From NCBI RefSeq assembly GCF_014841135.1, contig NZ_JACYTN010000025.1:1-64000 (forward strand): DNA of 64,000 nucleotides, read 5' to 3'. This DNA is from Paenibacillus arenosi (GTDB lineage Bacteria > Bacillota > Bacilli > Paenibacillales > Paenibacillaceae). Positions 18,902 to 28,912 of this stretch are shown here, piece after piece; positions within the stretch are counted from its first letter, which is position 1, and every line of letters begins with the position of its first letter. Both the position numbers and the translations under genes were made by a program. A model generated the notes under the pieces. It saw only the letters and a program-made list of their open reading frames with translations. It did no database searches and was not told where the DNA came from.

Positions 18902-18933
18902 TAGTGTAAACCTCCTTCCCGAAACAGGGTTGA

Positions 18934-19119
18934 TTACCAGCTAGCTTTTTTAACGCCAGGAATCTGGCCTTTATGTGCCAATTCGCGGAAACAAATTCGG
19001 CAAATTTTGAACTTACGCAATACAGAATGCGGACGACCGCAACGCTCACAACGAGTGTATGCGCGTACTTGGAACTTCGGCTTGCGTTGCTGTTTAACAA
19101 CCATCGAAGTTTTTGCCAC
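18934..19119 (-). CDS. rpsN: 30S ribosomal protein S14, zinc-binding type Z
   Basis: The 61-residue protein has Cys24-x2-Cys27 and Cys40-x2-Cys43, the zinc-binding short form. Bacillales often keep a zinc-free paralog elsewhere for zinc starvation; none is in the window. It follows rplE after a 95-nt spacer. Confidence 0.98.
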   Translation of the reverse strand: MAKTSMVVKQQRKPKFQVRAYTRCERCGRPHSVLRKFKICRICFRELAHKGQIPGVKKASW

Positions 19120-19214
19120 GTGTTGACACCTCCTATGAACTTTGTCGTGACATCATGGTCACCGGACAAATTCATGTCCTAATATTATTCATCAAATGAT
19201 GAGTTAGACCGACC

Positions 19215-19757
19215 TTACTTCACGAAAGGCATGCCGAGTTGCGTCAACAATTCACGGGACTCTTCGTCTGTCTTCGCTGTAGTAACGATGACGATATCCA
19301 TACCGCGTGCTTTATCAACTTTATCGTACTCGATCTCAGGGAAGATCAATTGATCTTTAAGACCAAGCGTGTAGTTACCACGACCGTCAAACGCTTTGTT
19401 CGAAATTCCGCGGAAGTCACGAACACGTGGAAGCGTTACGTTGAACAATTTGTCCAAGAAGTGGAACATACGCTCACCGCGCAATGTTACCTTAACACCA
19501 ATCGGCATTCCTTCACGAAGCTTGAAGCCTGCGATAGACTTTTTAGCGCGTGTAATAACTGGCTTTTGACCAGAAATCAGTTGCAATTCAGCTACAGCTG
19601 TGTCCAGTACTTTGGAGTTCTGAACAGCTTCACCCATACCCATGTTGATAACAACTTTCTCAACTTTAGGTACTTGCATGACTGTTGTATAGTTGAACTT
19701 CTGCATAAGAGCAGGAGTAATGTCGTTCAAATAACGTTCTTTCATACGAGCTGCCAT
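19215..19757 (-). CDS. rplE: 50S ribosomal protein L5
   Basis: The 180-residue 5S rRNA-binding protein has [19 protein letters not shown] and [19 protein letters not shown] motifs and is full length. A canonical AAAGGAGG lies ten bases before its ATG. Confidence 0.98.
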   Translation of the reverse strand: MAARMKERYLNDITPALMQKFNYTTVMQVPKVEKVVINMGMGEAVQNSKVLDTAVAELQLISGQKPVITRAKKSIAGFKLREGMPIGVKVTLRGERMFHFLDKLFNVTLPRVRDFRGISNKAFDGRGNYTLGLKDQLIFPEIEYDKVDKARGMDIVIVTTAKTDEESRELLTQLGMPFVK

Positions 19758-19783
19758 TGTAAATGGACCTCCTTTCCTAGCAA

Positions 19784-20134
19784 TTAGTCGATAATAGCGC
19801 CGGAACGTTTAGCTACGCGCACTTTTTTACCGTTCTCTACTTTGTAACCGATGCGCGTTACTTTACCGGACTTCGGATCCACGTGCATCACGTTGGAAGC
19901 GTGGATAGCAGCCTCTTGCTCAATAATACCGCCTTGTGGGTTCTTTTGGTTAGGCTTCTGGTGCTTCTTCACCATGTTTACGCCTTCTACAAGAACGCGG
20001 TTTTGACGAGGGAATGCTGCGATGACGCGGCCTTTTTTACCTTTATCTTTACCTGTGATAACGATGACCGTGTCGTCTTTTTTCACGTGCAATTTATTAT
20101 TATGCGACTCGAGAATCTTCTTCAATCGTGGCAT
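19784..20134 (-). CDS. rplX: 50S ribosomal protein L24
   Basis: The 116-residue KOW protein contains [20 protein letters not shown]. The ATG after GGAGGTG adds about 13 residues ([13 protein letters not shown]) ahead of the LHVKKDD start used in Bacillus. The binding site supports the longer form. Confidence 0.97.
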   Translation of the reverse strand: MPRLKKILESHNNKLHVKKDDTVIVITGKDKGKKGRVIAAFPRQNRVLVEGVNMVKKHQKPNQKNPQGGIIEQEAAIHASNVMHVDPKSGKVTRIGYKVENGKKVRVAKRSGAIID

Positions 20135-20174
20135 GTGTTACACCTCCTGAGTCTTGCCAGGCAGGCAAGTTGAT

Positions 20175-20543
20175 TTAGATAACTTCCGGAGCCAAGGAAA
20201 CGATCTTCATGAAATCTTTCTCGCGAAGTTCGCGAGCAACAGGTCCGAAGATACGCGTTCCGCGTGGTCCTTTATCTTCCTTAACGATAACCGCTGCGTT
20301 CTCATCGAAAGCGATGTAAGAACCGTCTTTACGACGTACCGAACGTTTTGTACGAACGATAACTGCCTTAACTACGTCACCCTTTTTGACAACGCCACCT
20401 GGTGTTGCTTGTTTCACGGAGCATACAATCAGGTCACCGATGTGTCCTACACGACGTCCCGTACCACCCAACACACGGATACACATCAATTCTTTCGCAC
20501 CAGAGTTATCTGCTACTTTCAAACGTGTAAATGGTTGAATCAT
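20175..20543 (-). CDS. rplN: 50S ribosomal protein L14
   Basis: The 122-residue protein starts [20 protein letters not shown], and [20 protein letters not shown] closes it. Full length, 35 nt after rpsQ. Confidence 0.98.
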   Translation of the reverse strand: MIQPFTRLKVADNSGAKELMCIRVLGGTGRRVGHIGDLIVCSVKQATPGGVVKKGDVVKAVIVRTKRSVRRKDGSYIAFDENAAVIVKEDKGPRGTRIFGPVARELREKDFMKIVSLAPEVI

Positions 20544-20578
20544 TCTGATTTCCTCCTTTCGGTAGAGCTACCCGGACA

Positions 20579-20845
20579 TTAAACGATTACTGCTTTTTCA
20601 ACGATTTCCACGAGTCTCCAACGCTTGTCTTTAGACAGCGGACGAGTCTCCATGACTTTTACAGTATCGCCGATTTTAGCTTCATTGTTTTCGTCGTGAG
20701 CTTTGAACTTCTTCGTATATTTGATGCGTTTGTGGTACAAGTCATGCTTTTTGTACGTTTCAACCGCGATTACGATTGTTTTGTCCATTTTATCGCTGAC
20801 AACTTTACCGATTTGCACTTTACGAGCATTACGTTGTTCACTCAT
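20579..20845 (-). CDS. rpsQ: 30S ribosomal protein S17
   Basis: The 88-residue OB-fold protein has [20 protein letters not shown] and [20 protein letters not shown]. An early-assembly 16S rRNA binder, 61 nt downstream of rpmC. Confidence 0.98.
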   Translation of the reverse strand: MSEQRNARKVQIGKVVSDKMDKTIVIAVETYKKHDLYHKRIKYTKKFKAHDENNEAKIGDTVKVMETRPLSKDKRWRLVEIVEKAVIV

Positions 20846-20906
20846 CAGTGTATTGCCTCCTTCCTGGTTACAGGATGTCTATTTTCAGTCAAGACCTTGA
20901 CTTCAA

Positions 20907-21107
20907 TTAACTAGTGATCCCAAGTTCTCTTTCATGCAATACCGTTTTCGCACGAGCAATTGCTTTACGCACGTCACGGATACGAGTTGGGTTGTCAAGC
21001 TGTCCAGTAGCCAATTGGAAACGGAGGTTGAAAAGTTCTTCCTTGAATCCTGCAATCTTCTGTTCAAGTTCAGCAGTGGTCAAGTTGCGGAATTCACTAG
21101 CTTTCAT
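20907..21107 (-). CDS. rpmC: 50S ribosomal protein L29
   Basis: The 66-residue two-helix protein starts [18 protein letters not shown] and lies at the exit tunnel. Its ATG is inside the end of rplP (11-nt overlap), with a GGGTGG site in the rplP codons. An in-frame GTG four codons earlier is less well placed and gives a longer N-terminus than Bacillus. Confidence 0.97.
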   Translation of the reverse strand: MKASEFRNLTTAELEQKIAGFKEELFNLRFQLATGQLDNPTRIRDVRKAIARAKTVLHERELGITS

Positions 21108-21531
21108 TTGCTTCACCACCCAATTCTTCGCGTTTCACAAACTTAGTTTTGCAAGGCAGCTTGTGAGCAGCAAGGCGCATCGCTTCACGAGCGACTTCCT
21201 CAGGTACACCAGAAAGTTCGAACATAACTTTACCAGGCTTAACCACAGCTACCCATTTCTCAACGTTACCTTTACCACTACCCATACGTACCTCTAGCGG
21301 CTTAGCCGTAATTGGTTTGTCTGGGAAGATTTTAATCCATACTTTACCACCACGCTTGATATAACGAGTCATCGCGATACGAGCGGACTCGATCTGACGG
21401 TTCGTAATCCAAGTTGGTTCAAGAGCTTGCAAGCCGAATTCACCGAAGTGAACCGTTGTGCCGCCTTTAGCGCGACCTTTCAAGCTACCACGTTGTTGTT
21501 TACGATGTTTTACACGTTTAGGTACCAACAT
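21097..21531 (-). CDS. rplP: 50S ribosomal protein L16
   Basis: The 144-residue protein starts [20 protein letters not shown] and contains the conserved [20 protein letters not shown]. It organises the A-site region of 23S rRNA. It is two nt behind rpsC and overlaps rpmC. Confidence 0.98.
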   Translation of the reverse strand: MLVPKRVKHRKQQRGSLKGRAKGGTTVHFGEFGLQALEPTWITNRQIESARIAMTRYIKRGGKVWIKIFPDKPITAKPLEVRMGSGKGNVEKWVAVVKPGKVMFELSGVPEEVAREAMRLAAHKLPCKTKFVKREELGGEANES

Positions 21532-21533
21532 GA

Positions 21534-22199
21534 TTAGTTGCCTCCTTCCTCAACAGCCTTTTTCTTAGCCGTAGGAAGTACCTCTCCACGATAAATCCAT
21601 ACTTTTACGCCGATACGGCCGTAAGTTGTATGAGCTTCCGCAGTTCCGTAGTCGATATCAGCGCGAAGCGTATGAAGTGGTACAGTTCCTTCGCTGTATC
21701 CTTCCGAACGAGCGATTTCAGCACCGCCCAGACGTCCACTTACCGCAGTTTTAATTCCTTTTGCACCGGAACGCATAGTACGTTGAATAGCTTGTTTAAG
21801 TGCACGACGGAAAGAAACGCGGCGCTCAAGTTGTTGAGCAATGCTCTCAGCAACAAGAATAGCGTCCAAATCTGGTGTTTTGATTTCCGAAATGTTGATG
21901 TGAACTTTTTTACCGTTAGCAATTTTAGTTACTTCACGGCGAAGTGCTTCAACTTCGGAACCGCCTTTACCGATTACCATACCCGGCTTAGCGGTGTGGA
22001 TCGTAACGTTCACGCGGTTAGCTGCACGTTCGATCTCGATGCGCGATACTGCCGCATCTTTCAATTTATTTTTGAGGTATTCCCGGATTTTTACGTCTTC
22101 GATAAGTAATGTACCGAAATCTTTTTCAGCATACCACTTAGACTCCCAATCGCGGATAACACCCACTCGAAGTCCGACTGGATTTACCTTTTGACCCAC
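21534..22199 (-). CDS. rpsC: 30S ribosomal protein S3
   Basis: The 221-residue protein has a KH domain (about residues 40-105, with [15 protein letters not shown]) and a C-terminal domain ([14 protein letters not shown]). It helps form the mRNA entry helicase. Start is GTG after AAGGAGGG. Confidence 0.98.
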   Translation of the reverse strand: MGQKVNPVGLRVGVIRDWESKWYAEKDFGTLLIEDVKIREYLKNKLKDAAVSRIEIERAANRVNVTIHTAKPGMVIGKGGSEVEALRREVTKIANGKKVHINISEIKTPDLDAILVAESIAQQLERRVSFRRALKQAIQRTMRSGAKGIKTAVSGRLGGAEIARSEGYSEGTVPLHTLRADIDYGTAEAHTTYGRIGVKVWIYRGEVLPTAKKKAVEEGGN

Positions 22200-22212
22200 A
22201 CGTTTTCCCTCC

Positions 22213-22545
22213 TTATTTCTCAGATACTACTAGCGTAATGTGGCTAGTTTTCTTATTGATACGGCTTGCACGTCCCATTGCGCGAGGACGGAAACGTTTC
22301 AACGTTGGACCTTGGTTAACGAACGTTTGCTCGATAACGAGTTTGTTCACGTCCATAGAATAGTTGTGTTCTGCATTCGCAATAGCAGAGTTCAACAACT
22401 TCTCCACGATTGGAGATGCTGCTTTTGGCGTGTGACGCAAAATTGCGATCGCTTCGCCTACTTGCTTACCGCGGATCAAGTTAAGAACGATCTGAACTTT
22501 ACGCGGAGCGATGCGAACCATATTCGCATGTGCTTTCGCTTGCAT
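22213..22545 (-). CDS. rplV: 50S ribosomal protein L22
   Basis: The 110-residue protein starts [20 protein letters not shown]; its beta-hairpin loop ([20 protein letters not shown]) lines the exit tunnel and is intact, without macrolide-resistance-type insertions. Start ATG lies seven bases after GGGGAGG. Confidence 0.98.
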   Translation of the reverse strand: MQAKAHANMVRIAPRKVQIVLNLIRGKQVGEAIAILRHTPKAASPIVEKLLNSAIANAEHNYSMDVNKLVIEQTFVNQGPTLKRFRPRAMGRASRINKKTSHITLVVSEK

Positions 22546-22579
22546 GGAAGTACCTCCCCTCAAGTGCTAGATATCAGTA

Positions 22580-22855
22580 TTAACGTCTTGTCTTCTTATC
22601 GTCGTCATGACCTTTGTACGTACGAGTTGGCGCGAATTCGCCAAGCTTGTGTCCGACCATATCTTCAGTTACGTACACTGGCACGTGTTTGCGACCGTCA
22701 TAAACGCCGAAAGTGTGACCGATGAATTGAGGGTAGATAGTGGAACGACGGGACCAAGTCTTAATAACAACTTTTTTACCGCTCTCGTTCATAACTTCAA
22801 CCTTCTTCATCAAATGACCATCAATGAATGGTCCTTTTTTCAAACTGCGACCCAT
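22580..22855 (-). CDS. rpsS: 30S ribosomal protein S19
   Basis: The 91-residue protein begins [20 protein letters not shown] and ends in [14 protein letters not shown]. It lies in the 30S head near S13. Downstream of rplB by 71 nt. Confidence 0.98.
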   Translation of the reverse strand: MGRSLKKGPFIDGHLMKKVEVMNESGKKVVIKTWSRRSTIYPQFIGHTFGVYDGRKHVPVYVTEDMVGHKLGEFAPTRTYKGHDDDKKTRR

Positions 22856-22926
22856 GTGTAAATCCTCCCTTCACGAAATCCGTTAATTTCGCTTATTACG
22901 CGGCTAATTTACTAACCAAACAAATA

Positions 22927-23757
22927 TTACTTCGTGCGACGACGAACGATGTATTTGTCGGAGTGCTTGCCCTTCTTGCGAGTCTTGTAACCAAGTGTCG
23001 GTTTGCCCCATGGAGACATAGGAGATTTACGACCGATTGGTGCACGACCTTCACCACCACCGTGTGGGTGATCAACAGGGTTCATTACAACACCACGTAC
23101 GACTGGACGTTTGCCCAACCAACGTGAACGACCTGCTTTACCAACTTTGATGAGCTCATGATCTTCGTTACCTACAGATCCGATTGTAGCGCGGCAAACT
23201 TTCAATACTTTACGAACTTCGCCAGAACCCAAACGAATTGTAACATAACGCTCTTCTTTACCAAGCAATTGAGCTTCCGTACCAGCTGCACGAACCAACT
23301 GACCGCCCTTGCCTGGCTTCAACTCGATGTTGTGGATAACTGTACCTACAGGGATGTTCTCAAGTGGCAATGCATTACCGATCTTGATATCAGCTTCTGG
23401 TCCAGAAACGATTACGTCTCCAACTTTCAAGCCTTTAGGAGCGATAATGTAACGCTTTTCACCATCCGCGTAGTTGATCAACGCGATGTTGGAAGTACGG
23501 TTTGGATCGTACTCGATTGTAGCAACGCGACCTGGAATGCCATCCTTGTTACGTTTGAAATCGATAATACGATACTTACGCTTATGTCCGCCGCCTTGGT
23601 GACGAACTGTAATTTTACCTTGGTTGTTACGGCCTGCTTGTTTGCTAAGAGGCGCAAGCAACGATTTCTCCGGTGTGCTCGTTGTGATTTCTTCGAACGT
23701 AGATACGCTCATCGCACGGCGAGCCGGGGATGTCGGTTTATACTTTTTAATAGGCAC
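22927..23757 (-). CDS. rplB: 50S ribosomal protein L2
   Basis: The 276-residue protein has the C-terminal [17 protein letters not shown], which includes the histidine near the peptidyl transferase centre. Start is GTG after GGAGGG. It is full length. Confidence 0.98.
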   Translation of the reverse strand: MPIKKYKPTSPARRAMSVSTFEEITTSTPEKSLLAPLSKQAGRNNQGKITVRHQGGGHKRKYRIIDFKRNKDGIPGRVATIEYDPNRTSNIALINYADGEKRYIIAPKGLKVGDVIVSGPEADIKIGNALPLENIPVGTVIHNIELKPGKGGQLVRAAGTEAQLLGKEERYVTIRLGSGEVRKVLKVCRATIGSVGNEDHELIKVGKAGRSRWLGKRPVVRGVVMNPVDHPHGGGEGRAPIGRKSPMSPWGKPTLGYKTRKKGKHSDKYIVRRRTK

Positions 23758-23790
23758 TAGTTTTCCCTCCTAACTTTAAGGATTGTATAT

Positions 23791-24081
23791 TTATACCGTC
23801 TCAAAGAACTCAAGCGGCTTGCTGTCTGCAGTCAATGTTACGAAAGCTTTCTTCCATTCGGAAGTGTAACCGTTGTAACGACCGTAGCGCTTAGGTTTAG
23901 CTGGAACACGCAACGTGTTCACACCTGCTACTTTAACTTTGAAGATTTGCTCGATTGCAGCTTTGATTTCCGTTTTGTTAGCACGGATATCAACTTCAAA
24001 GACATATTTCAAATCGTCCATCATTTCAGCTGTACGCTCAGTGATGATTGGGCGTTTGATAATATCACGAGGGTTTTTCAT
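23791..24081 (-). CDS. rplW: 50S ribosomal protein L23
   Basis: The 96-residue protein starts [20 protein letters not shown] and carries [20 protein letters not shown]. It is the docking site for trigger factor and SRP at the exit tunnel. ATG overlaps the rplD stop by one base (TAATG). Confidence 0.98.
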   Translation of the reverse strand: MKNPRDIIKRPIITERTAEMMDDLKYVFEVDIRANKTEIKAAIEQIFKVKVAGVNTLRVPAKPKRYGRYNGYTSEWKKAFVTLTADSKPLEFFETV

Positions 24082-24704
24082 TACGCGAACACCTCCTGTA
24101 CCTTCGAAACCGCATCCTTAGTAAGGATAAGCTTTTGATGGCGAAGAACGTCATAAACGTTTACTCCGTCAGCAGCTACCAATTTAACGGATGGGATGTT
24201 ACGAGCGGACAATGCAACGTTGTCGTTGTACTCAGGAAGCACAACTAGCGCTTTGCGATCCACTTTCAAGTTGTTAAGCAACGCTTGGAATTCTTTCGTT
24301 TTCGGCGCATTGAATGCCAACTCGTCTAGAACGATAATTTGATTTTCCAACACTTTGGAAGAAAGTGCGGATTTGATCGCCAAACGGCGAACTTTTTTAG
24401 GAAGCTTGTATGCATAGCTGCGTGGTGTTGGTCCGAAAACGACACCGCCGCCTTTCCATTGCGGCGCACGAATAGAACCTTGACGCGCACGACCAGTACC
24501 TTTTTGTTTCCATGGCTTACGGCCACCGCCGCGAACCTCGGAACGGCCTTTAACTTTGTGTGTTCCTTGACGCATGGATGCAAGTTGCATCACAACAGCA
24601 TCATGAAGCACATGTTTGTTTGGTTCAATTCCGAATACGCTGTCAGCAAGTTCAATCTCGCCAACTTGAGCACCGGAGATGTTGAATACTGCTACTTTAG
24701 GCAT
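24081..24704 (-). CDS. rplD: 50S ribosomal protein L4
   Basis: The 207-residue protein has the tunnel loop [20 protein letters not shown] and [13 protein letters not shown]. In enterics L4 represses its own S10 operon; whether the leader upstream of rpsJ here is a target is unknown. It is coupled to rplW. Confidence 0.98.
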   Translation of the reverse strand: MPKVAVFNISGAQVGEIELADSVFGIEPNKHVLHDAVVMQLASMRQGTHKVKGRSEVRGGGRKPWKQKGTGRARQGSIRAPQWKGGGVVFGPTPRSYAYKLPKKVRRLAIKSALSSKVLENQIIVLDELAFNAPKTKEFQALLNNLKVDRKALVVLPEYNDNVALSARNIPSVKLVAADGVNVYDVLRHQKLILTKDAVSKVQEVFA

Positions 24705-24729
24705 TCTGAGCTCCTCCTTTCCTCACCAA

Positions 24730-25353
24730 TTACTTTTTAATTGCAGATTTAATGTTAATGAAGCTGTTTTTAGCACCAGGAATGGAGCCTTTAACGAGGA
24801 TAACGTTACGTTCCGCATCCACTTTAACAACCTCAAGATTTTGAATTGTAACTGTTTCTGCTCCCATGTGACCTGGAAGGTGTTTACCTTTAGGTACGCG
24901 GTTCGCTTGAATGGAACCCATGGAACCAGGGCCACGATGGTAACGGGAACCGTGAGACATTGGTCCGCGGCTTTGTCCCCAGCGCTTGATTGTGCCGGTG
25001 AAGCCTTTACCTTTAGAAATACCTGTTACGTCAACGAACTCACCTTCTGCGAAGAGATCAGCCTTCAATTCTTGGCCAACTTCGTATTGAGAAAGATCGA
25101 TACCGCGGTATTCCTTAATGTAGCGCTTAGGTGTTGTGTTTGCTTTTTTAGCGTGACCTTGTTCAGGCTTGTTAGAACGCTTTTCCTTTTTGTCAGCAAA
25201 GCCGACTTGGATTGCTTCGTAGCCGTCATTCTCAACGTCTTTCTTCTGAAGAACGACGCAAGGACCAGCTTCGATAACTGTAACTGGCAATACGTTACCT
25301 TCTGGGGTAAAGACTTGAGTCATGCCGAGTTTTTTTCCTAAGATACCTTTCAT
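24730..25353 (-). CDS. rplC: 50S ribosomal protein L3
   Basis: The 207-residue protein starts [20 protein letters not shown] and has [20 protein letters not shown], near the peptidyl transferase centre. Start follows AGAGGTG; an ATG eight codons earlier lacks a site. Confidence 0.98.
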   Translation of the reverse strand: MKGILGKKLGMTQVFTPEGNVLPVTVIEAGPCVVLQKKDVENDGYEAIQVGFADKKEKRSNKPEQGHAKKANTTPKRYIKEYRGIDLSQYEVGQELKADLFAEGEFVDVTGISKGKGFTGTIKRWGQSRGPMSHGSRYHRGPGSMGSIQANRVPKGKHLPGHMGAETVTIQNLEVVKVDAERNVILVKGSIPGAKNSFINIKSAIKK

Positions 25354-25400
25354 GTTGACACCTCTTTTCGTTTCCATGATCCGTTCATTTTAAGCTGATA

Positions 25401-25811
<411 letters not shown>

Positions 25812-25846
25812 TCACATCATCGCAACGTCGACGAACAACATTCACT

Positions 25847-25875
25847 ATTATATATAATAGTCCCGACAATTGCAA
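25847..25875 (-). promoter_or_regulatory. promoter of the S10-spc-alpha operon
   Basis: Minus strand: -35 TTGCAA, 17-nt spacer, perfect -10 TATAAT. The -10 lies in the perfect palindrome ACTATTATATATAATAGT. This single promoter would drive about 26 genes down to rplQ. Confidence 0.75.
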
Positions 25876-26066
25876 GCTTTTATTTCAATTCATTACGAAA
25901 CAATTCCTTCTGTAATAAGGTCTGTACGTTCTGATATCCTGCATCTGTCGGGAACTATTCGTCTTCTGCTGTTGTCCATTATATAATGAAGCAATTGAAT
26001 TTTCTACGGAAATCTATTCCACCACTGATTTACTAGCTTTGTAGACTATTAGATCACTCAAATTAT

Positions 26067-27401
26067 TTATAGGGAACTAATACGATTAAGCTGTTCAGCT
26101 GATGAAGCAACTTGTTCAGTGGATTCACTAATACTTTGAATTGCATCTGACAGGCTTTGAATATTATTGCTAATGACATTAAGTTGTGAAGCGCTTTCAG
26201 AAATTTCACTAACTATGTTCGAGAATTTCTCCATTGTAAGCTCTGCATTTATTCTTACTTGACCTGCATTATTCTGCACGGCCGAAATTACTTCTACTAC
26301 TGCTTTTGTCACTTCACTTGAATTAACGATAAGATTTTCAATATTGTTCACGGTTTGCTTTGTACTAACAGCAAGTTTGTTTACTTCCTTAGTTACAACT
26401 GAGAAACCTGCTCCTCGTTCCCCCGCATGTGCTGCTTCAATTGAAGCATTCAATGATAATAGATGTGTATGGTCAGCAATCCCTATAATGGACTGGGCAA
26501 TCGATGCAATATGTTCGGTCGTCATTTTCAGCGCACTCATATGCTGTTCAACCTGCTGCATATCGATATCAATCTGTTGAATACTATGATTCAATTGATC
26601 CATAAACATTTTTCCTTCTTCAGCATTTCGTTGTGTTGCTATTGATGAATTTGCGGTTTGTTGGGTAGAGTTGTTCAGTTCAATTCCATATGACACCATT
26701 TCTTGAATTGCATCATTTGTACGAACCGATAACGAGGCTAATTGTTCACTTAGTTTACTAATTTGTAAATGAAGTTCATCCTTTTGGCGAAGATGCTCTT
26801 TCTCTGCTTCTTGTCTTTTCTTTTCAAAAAATTCAAGTACGAGCTGCTGTTCGAGGTTCAACACTTTATTGAAACTATGTACAACTTCTATAGCCAATTG
26901 CGGATTAGCAGCATGCATCATCAATCGTTCAAACACAACTGCTTGTACTTTTTGAAATGCTCCCATATACCATTTTGGTTCCAAACCTATTCGATAATGA
27001 ATCGAAGCAATGCGCATGCGCTTCTCTACATATGCTTCATTAATAAAGCCATCGAACATTTCCTCAATGTGCTTGCGCAATGTGATTTGCAATTTTTCAA
27101 CACTACTATGCTGATTAATCATTTCCTTTAGTGACCCTACCTGTAAAACAGATTCATAAAAGGCTTCACTAATTTCATCTAACCAAGGCAAAAGAAATGG
27201 TTGCGCCATGTGCAGCATGCCGAGATCTTTTTCAGTAAGTTGAATCATTTTTAATTGAGACCATATCTTATGATTTTCAGAAAATTGTATACTACCTAGT
27301 TGATCTGCTTGCTCCTGATTAAAGTCCCATTTAGCATTCATGTCATTACGAGCAACATGTTTATTCTCTTTCTCTTTATTATATCCCCACCGTTTAAACA
27401 A
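26067..27401 (-). CDS. HemAT-like globin-coupled soluble chemoreceptor
   Basis: The 444-residue protein has no membrane segment. Residues about 40-195 form a globin-coupled sensor domain: the proximal haem ligand is His135 in IASIHYRIGLEPKWYMGAFQ, as in HemAT, and Tyr82 in EAFYESVL may be the distal tyrosine. Residues about 200-444 are a coiled-coil MCP signalling domain, tip around 305-345. The tip is unusual: IADHTHLLSLNASIEAAHAG instead of [20 protein letters not shown]. TTG start after GGGAGGG. It sits alone between the S10 promoter and the tuf terminator and probably senses oxygen. No clear promoter was seen. Confidence 0.88.
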   Translation of the reverse strand: MFKRWGYNKEKENKHVARNDMNAKWDFNQEQADQLGSIQFSENHKIWSQLKMIQLTEKDLGMLHMAQPFLLPWLDEISEAFYESVLQVGSLKEMINQHSSVEKLQITLRKHIEEMFDGFINEAYVEKRMRIASIHYRIGLEPKWYMGAFQKVQAVVFERLMMHAANPQLAIEVVHSFNKVLNLEQQLVLEFFEKKRQEAEKEHLRQKDELHLQISKLSEQLASLSVRTNDAIQEMVSYGIELNNSTQQTANSSIATQRNAEEGKMFMDQLNHSIQQIDIDMQQVEQHMSALKMTTEHIASIAQSIIGIADHTHLLSLNASIEAAHAGERGAGFSVVTKEVNKLAVSTKQTVNNIENLIVNSSEVTKAVVEVISAVQNNAGQVRINAELTMEKFSNIVSEISESASQLNVISNNIQSLSDAIQSISESTEQVASSAEQLNRISSL

Positions 27402-27562
27402 TCATTTCACCCTCCCCCGTAGAAATCTTTTGTGATTAAGGAGTTTTATTACATCCCTTTCATTATAATCATGTACATAGTCATTCGGATATACATTCTT
27501 CAAGTATTAATGAAATTATTTATATTATGTTATTTACATAGCAACATAGTTACTTATAACAA

Positions 27563-27593
27563 AAAGCCCCTCTCCCGAAGGAGAAGGGCTTTA
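27563..27593 (-). terminator. terminator of the str operon (after tuf)
   Basis: AAAGCCCTTCTCC, a four-base loop, GGAGAGGGGCTTT, then TTTGTT on the minus strand (13-bp stem with one mismatch). It lies about 20 nt after the tuf stop. Confidence 0.9.
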
Positions 27594-27611
27594 TCATATC
27601 GCTAAGCGATA

Positions 27612-28802
27612 TTACTTGATGATTGTAGCAACTGCACCTGCACCTACTGTACGGCCACCTTCGCGAATAGCGAAACGTGTACCTTCTTCAATCGCGATTG
27701 GATTGATAAGGTTTACAGTAACTGTGATGTTGTCACCAGGCATAACCATTTCAGTACCTTCTGGAAGGTCGATTACACCAGTTACGTCAGTTGTACGGAA
27801 GTAGAACTGTGGACGGTAGCCAGTGAAGAACGGCTTATGACGGCCACCCTCTTCTTTAGTCAATACGTACACTTGTGCAGAGAACACAGTGTGCGGCTTA
27901 ACAGTACCTGGCTTAACCAATACTTGACCACGCTCGATGTTGTTGCGGTCTACACCACGAAGCAATGCGCCAACGTTGTCACCTGCTTGAGCGGAGTCAA
28001 GCAATTTACGGAACATTTCAACGCCCGTAACAACGGATTTGCGAGTTTCTTCTTGGATACCAACGATTTCGATCTCGTCGCCGACTTTGATCGTACCACG
28101 CTCTACACGACCTGTAGCAACAGTACCACGGCCAGTGATAGAGAATACGTCCTCAACAGGCATCAAGAAAGGCTTGTCAGTGTCGCGCTCTGGTTGTGGG
28201 ATATAAGTGTCGATTTGTTTGAACAATTCAACGATCTTTTGAGCCCACTCACCATCAGGAGCTTGAAGAGCTTCACGAGCGGAACCACGGATGATTGGCG
28301 TGTCGTCGCCTGGGAAATCGTACTCGGAAAGCAAGTCACGAACTTCCATTTCAACCAATTCAAGCAACTCTTCGTCTTCAACCATGTCGCATTTGTTCAA
28401 GAATACAACGATGTAAGGAACGCCTACTTGACGAGAAAGCAAGATGTGCTCACGAGTTTGTGGCATTGGACCGTCAGCTGCAGATACAACCAAGATCGCG
28501 CCGTCCATTTGTGCAGCACCAGTAATCATGTTTTTAACGTAGTCAGCGTGACCTGGGCAGTCTACGTGTGCGTAGTGACGAGTATCAGTTTCGTACTCAA
28601 CGTGTGCAGTAGAAATTGTGATACCGCGCTCGCGCTCTTCTGGAGCTTTGTCGATTTGATCGAATGCTACAGCAGCACCACCGTAAGTTTTGGACAATAC
28701 AGTTGTGATTGCAGCAGTCAAAGTTGTTTTACCGTGGTCAACGTGACCGATAGTACCGATGTTAACGTGTGGCTTATTACGCTCAAATTTTGCCTTTGCC
28801 AT
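27612..28802 (-). CDS. tuf: elongation factor Tu
   Basis: The 396-residue GTPase delivers aminoacyl-tRNA to the ribosome. G1 is [10 protein letters not shown]3 DCPGHADY, G4 NKCD; domains 2 and 3 follow (about 205-396), ending [21 protein letters not shown] precedes the ATG. It ends the str operon, separated from fusA by a 110-nt spacer with a strong hairpin. Confidence 0.99.
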   Translation of the reverse strand: MAKAKFERNKPHVNIGTIGHVDHGKTTLTAAITTVLSKTYGGAAVAFDQIDKAPEERERGITISTAHVEYETDTRHYAHVDCPGHADYVKNMITGAAQMDGAILVVSAADGPMPQTREHILLSRQVGVPYIVVFLNKCDMVEDEELLELVEMEVRDLLSEYDFPGDDTPIIRGSAREALQAPDGEWAQKIVELFKQIDTYIPQPERDTDKPFLMPVEDVFSITGRGTVATGRVERGTIKVGDEIEIVGIQEETRKSVVTGVEMFRKLLDSAQAGDNVGALLRGVDRNNIERGQVLVKPGTVKPHTVFSAQVYVLTKEEGGRHKPFFTGYRPQFYFRTTDVTGVIDLPEGTEMVMPGDNITVTVNLINPIAIEEGTRFAIREGGRTVGAGAVATIIK

Positions 28803-28847
28803 TTGAACAATTCCTCCTTAAGTAGATGGAATAATATAGTGTGATGG

Positions 28848-28875
28848 TTGTCTGCAAGTTCTCACTTACAGACAA
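28848..28875 (-). promoter_or_regulatory. intercistronic hairpin between fusA and tuf
   Basis: TTGTCTGTAAGT, loop GAGA, ACTTGCAGACAA: a 12-bp stem (one G-U pair) about 45 nt upstream of the tuf start. It has no T run, so it more likely acts as an RNA processing or stability element than as a terminator. Confidence 0.5.
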
Positions 28876-28912
28876 TCCATGAATATAAGTTAGTTAAGAA
28901 ATAATCGTTAGA

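Noticed and set aside
27837-28844. 335-codon open frame opposite tuf
   Set aside because: It is antisense to a highly expressed gene; strong codon bias of tuf leaves few stops on the other strand. No binding site and no recognisable protein features.
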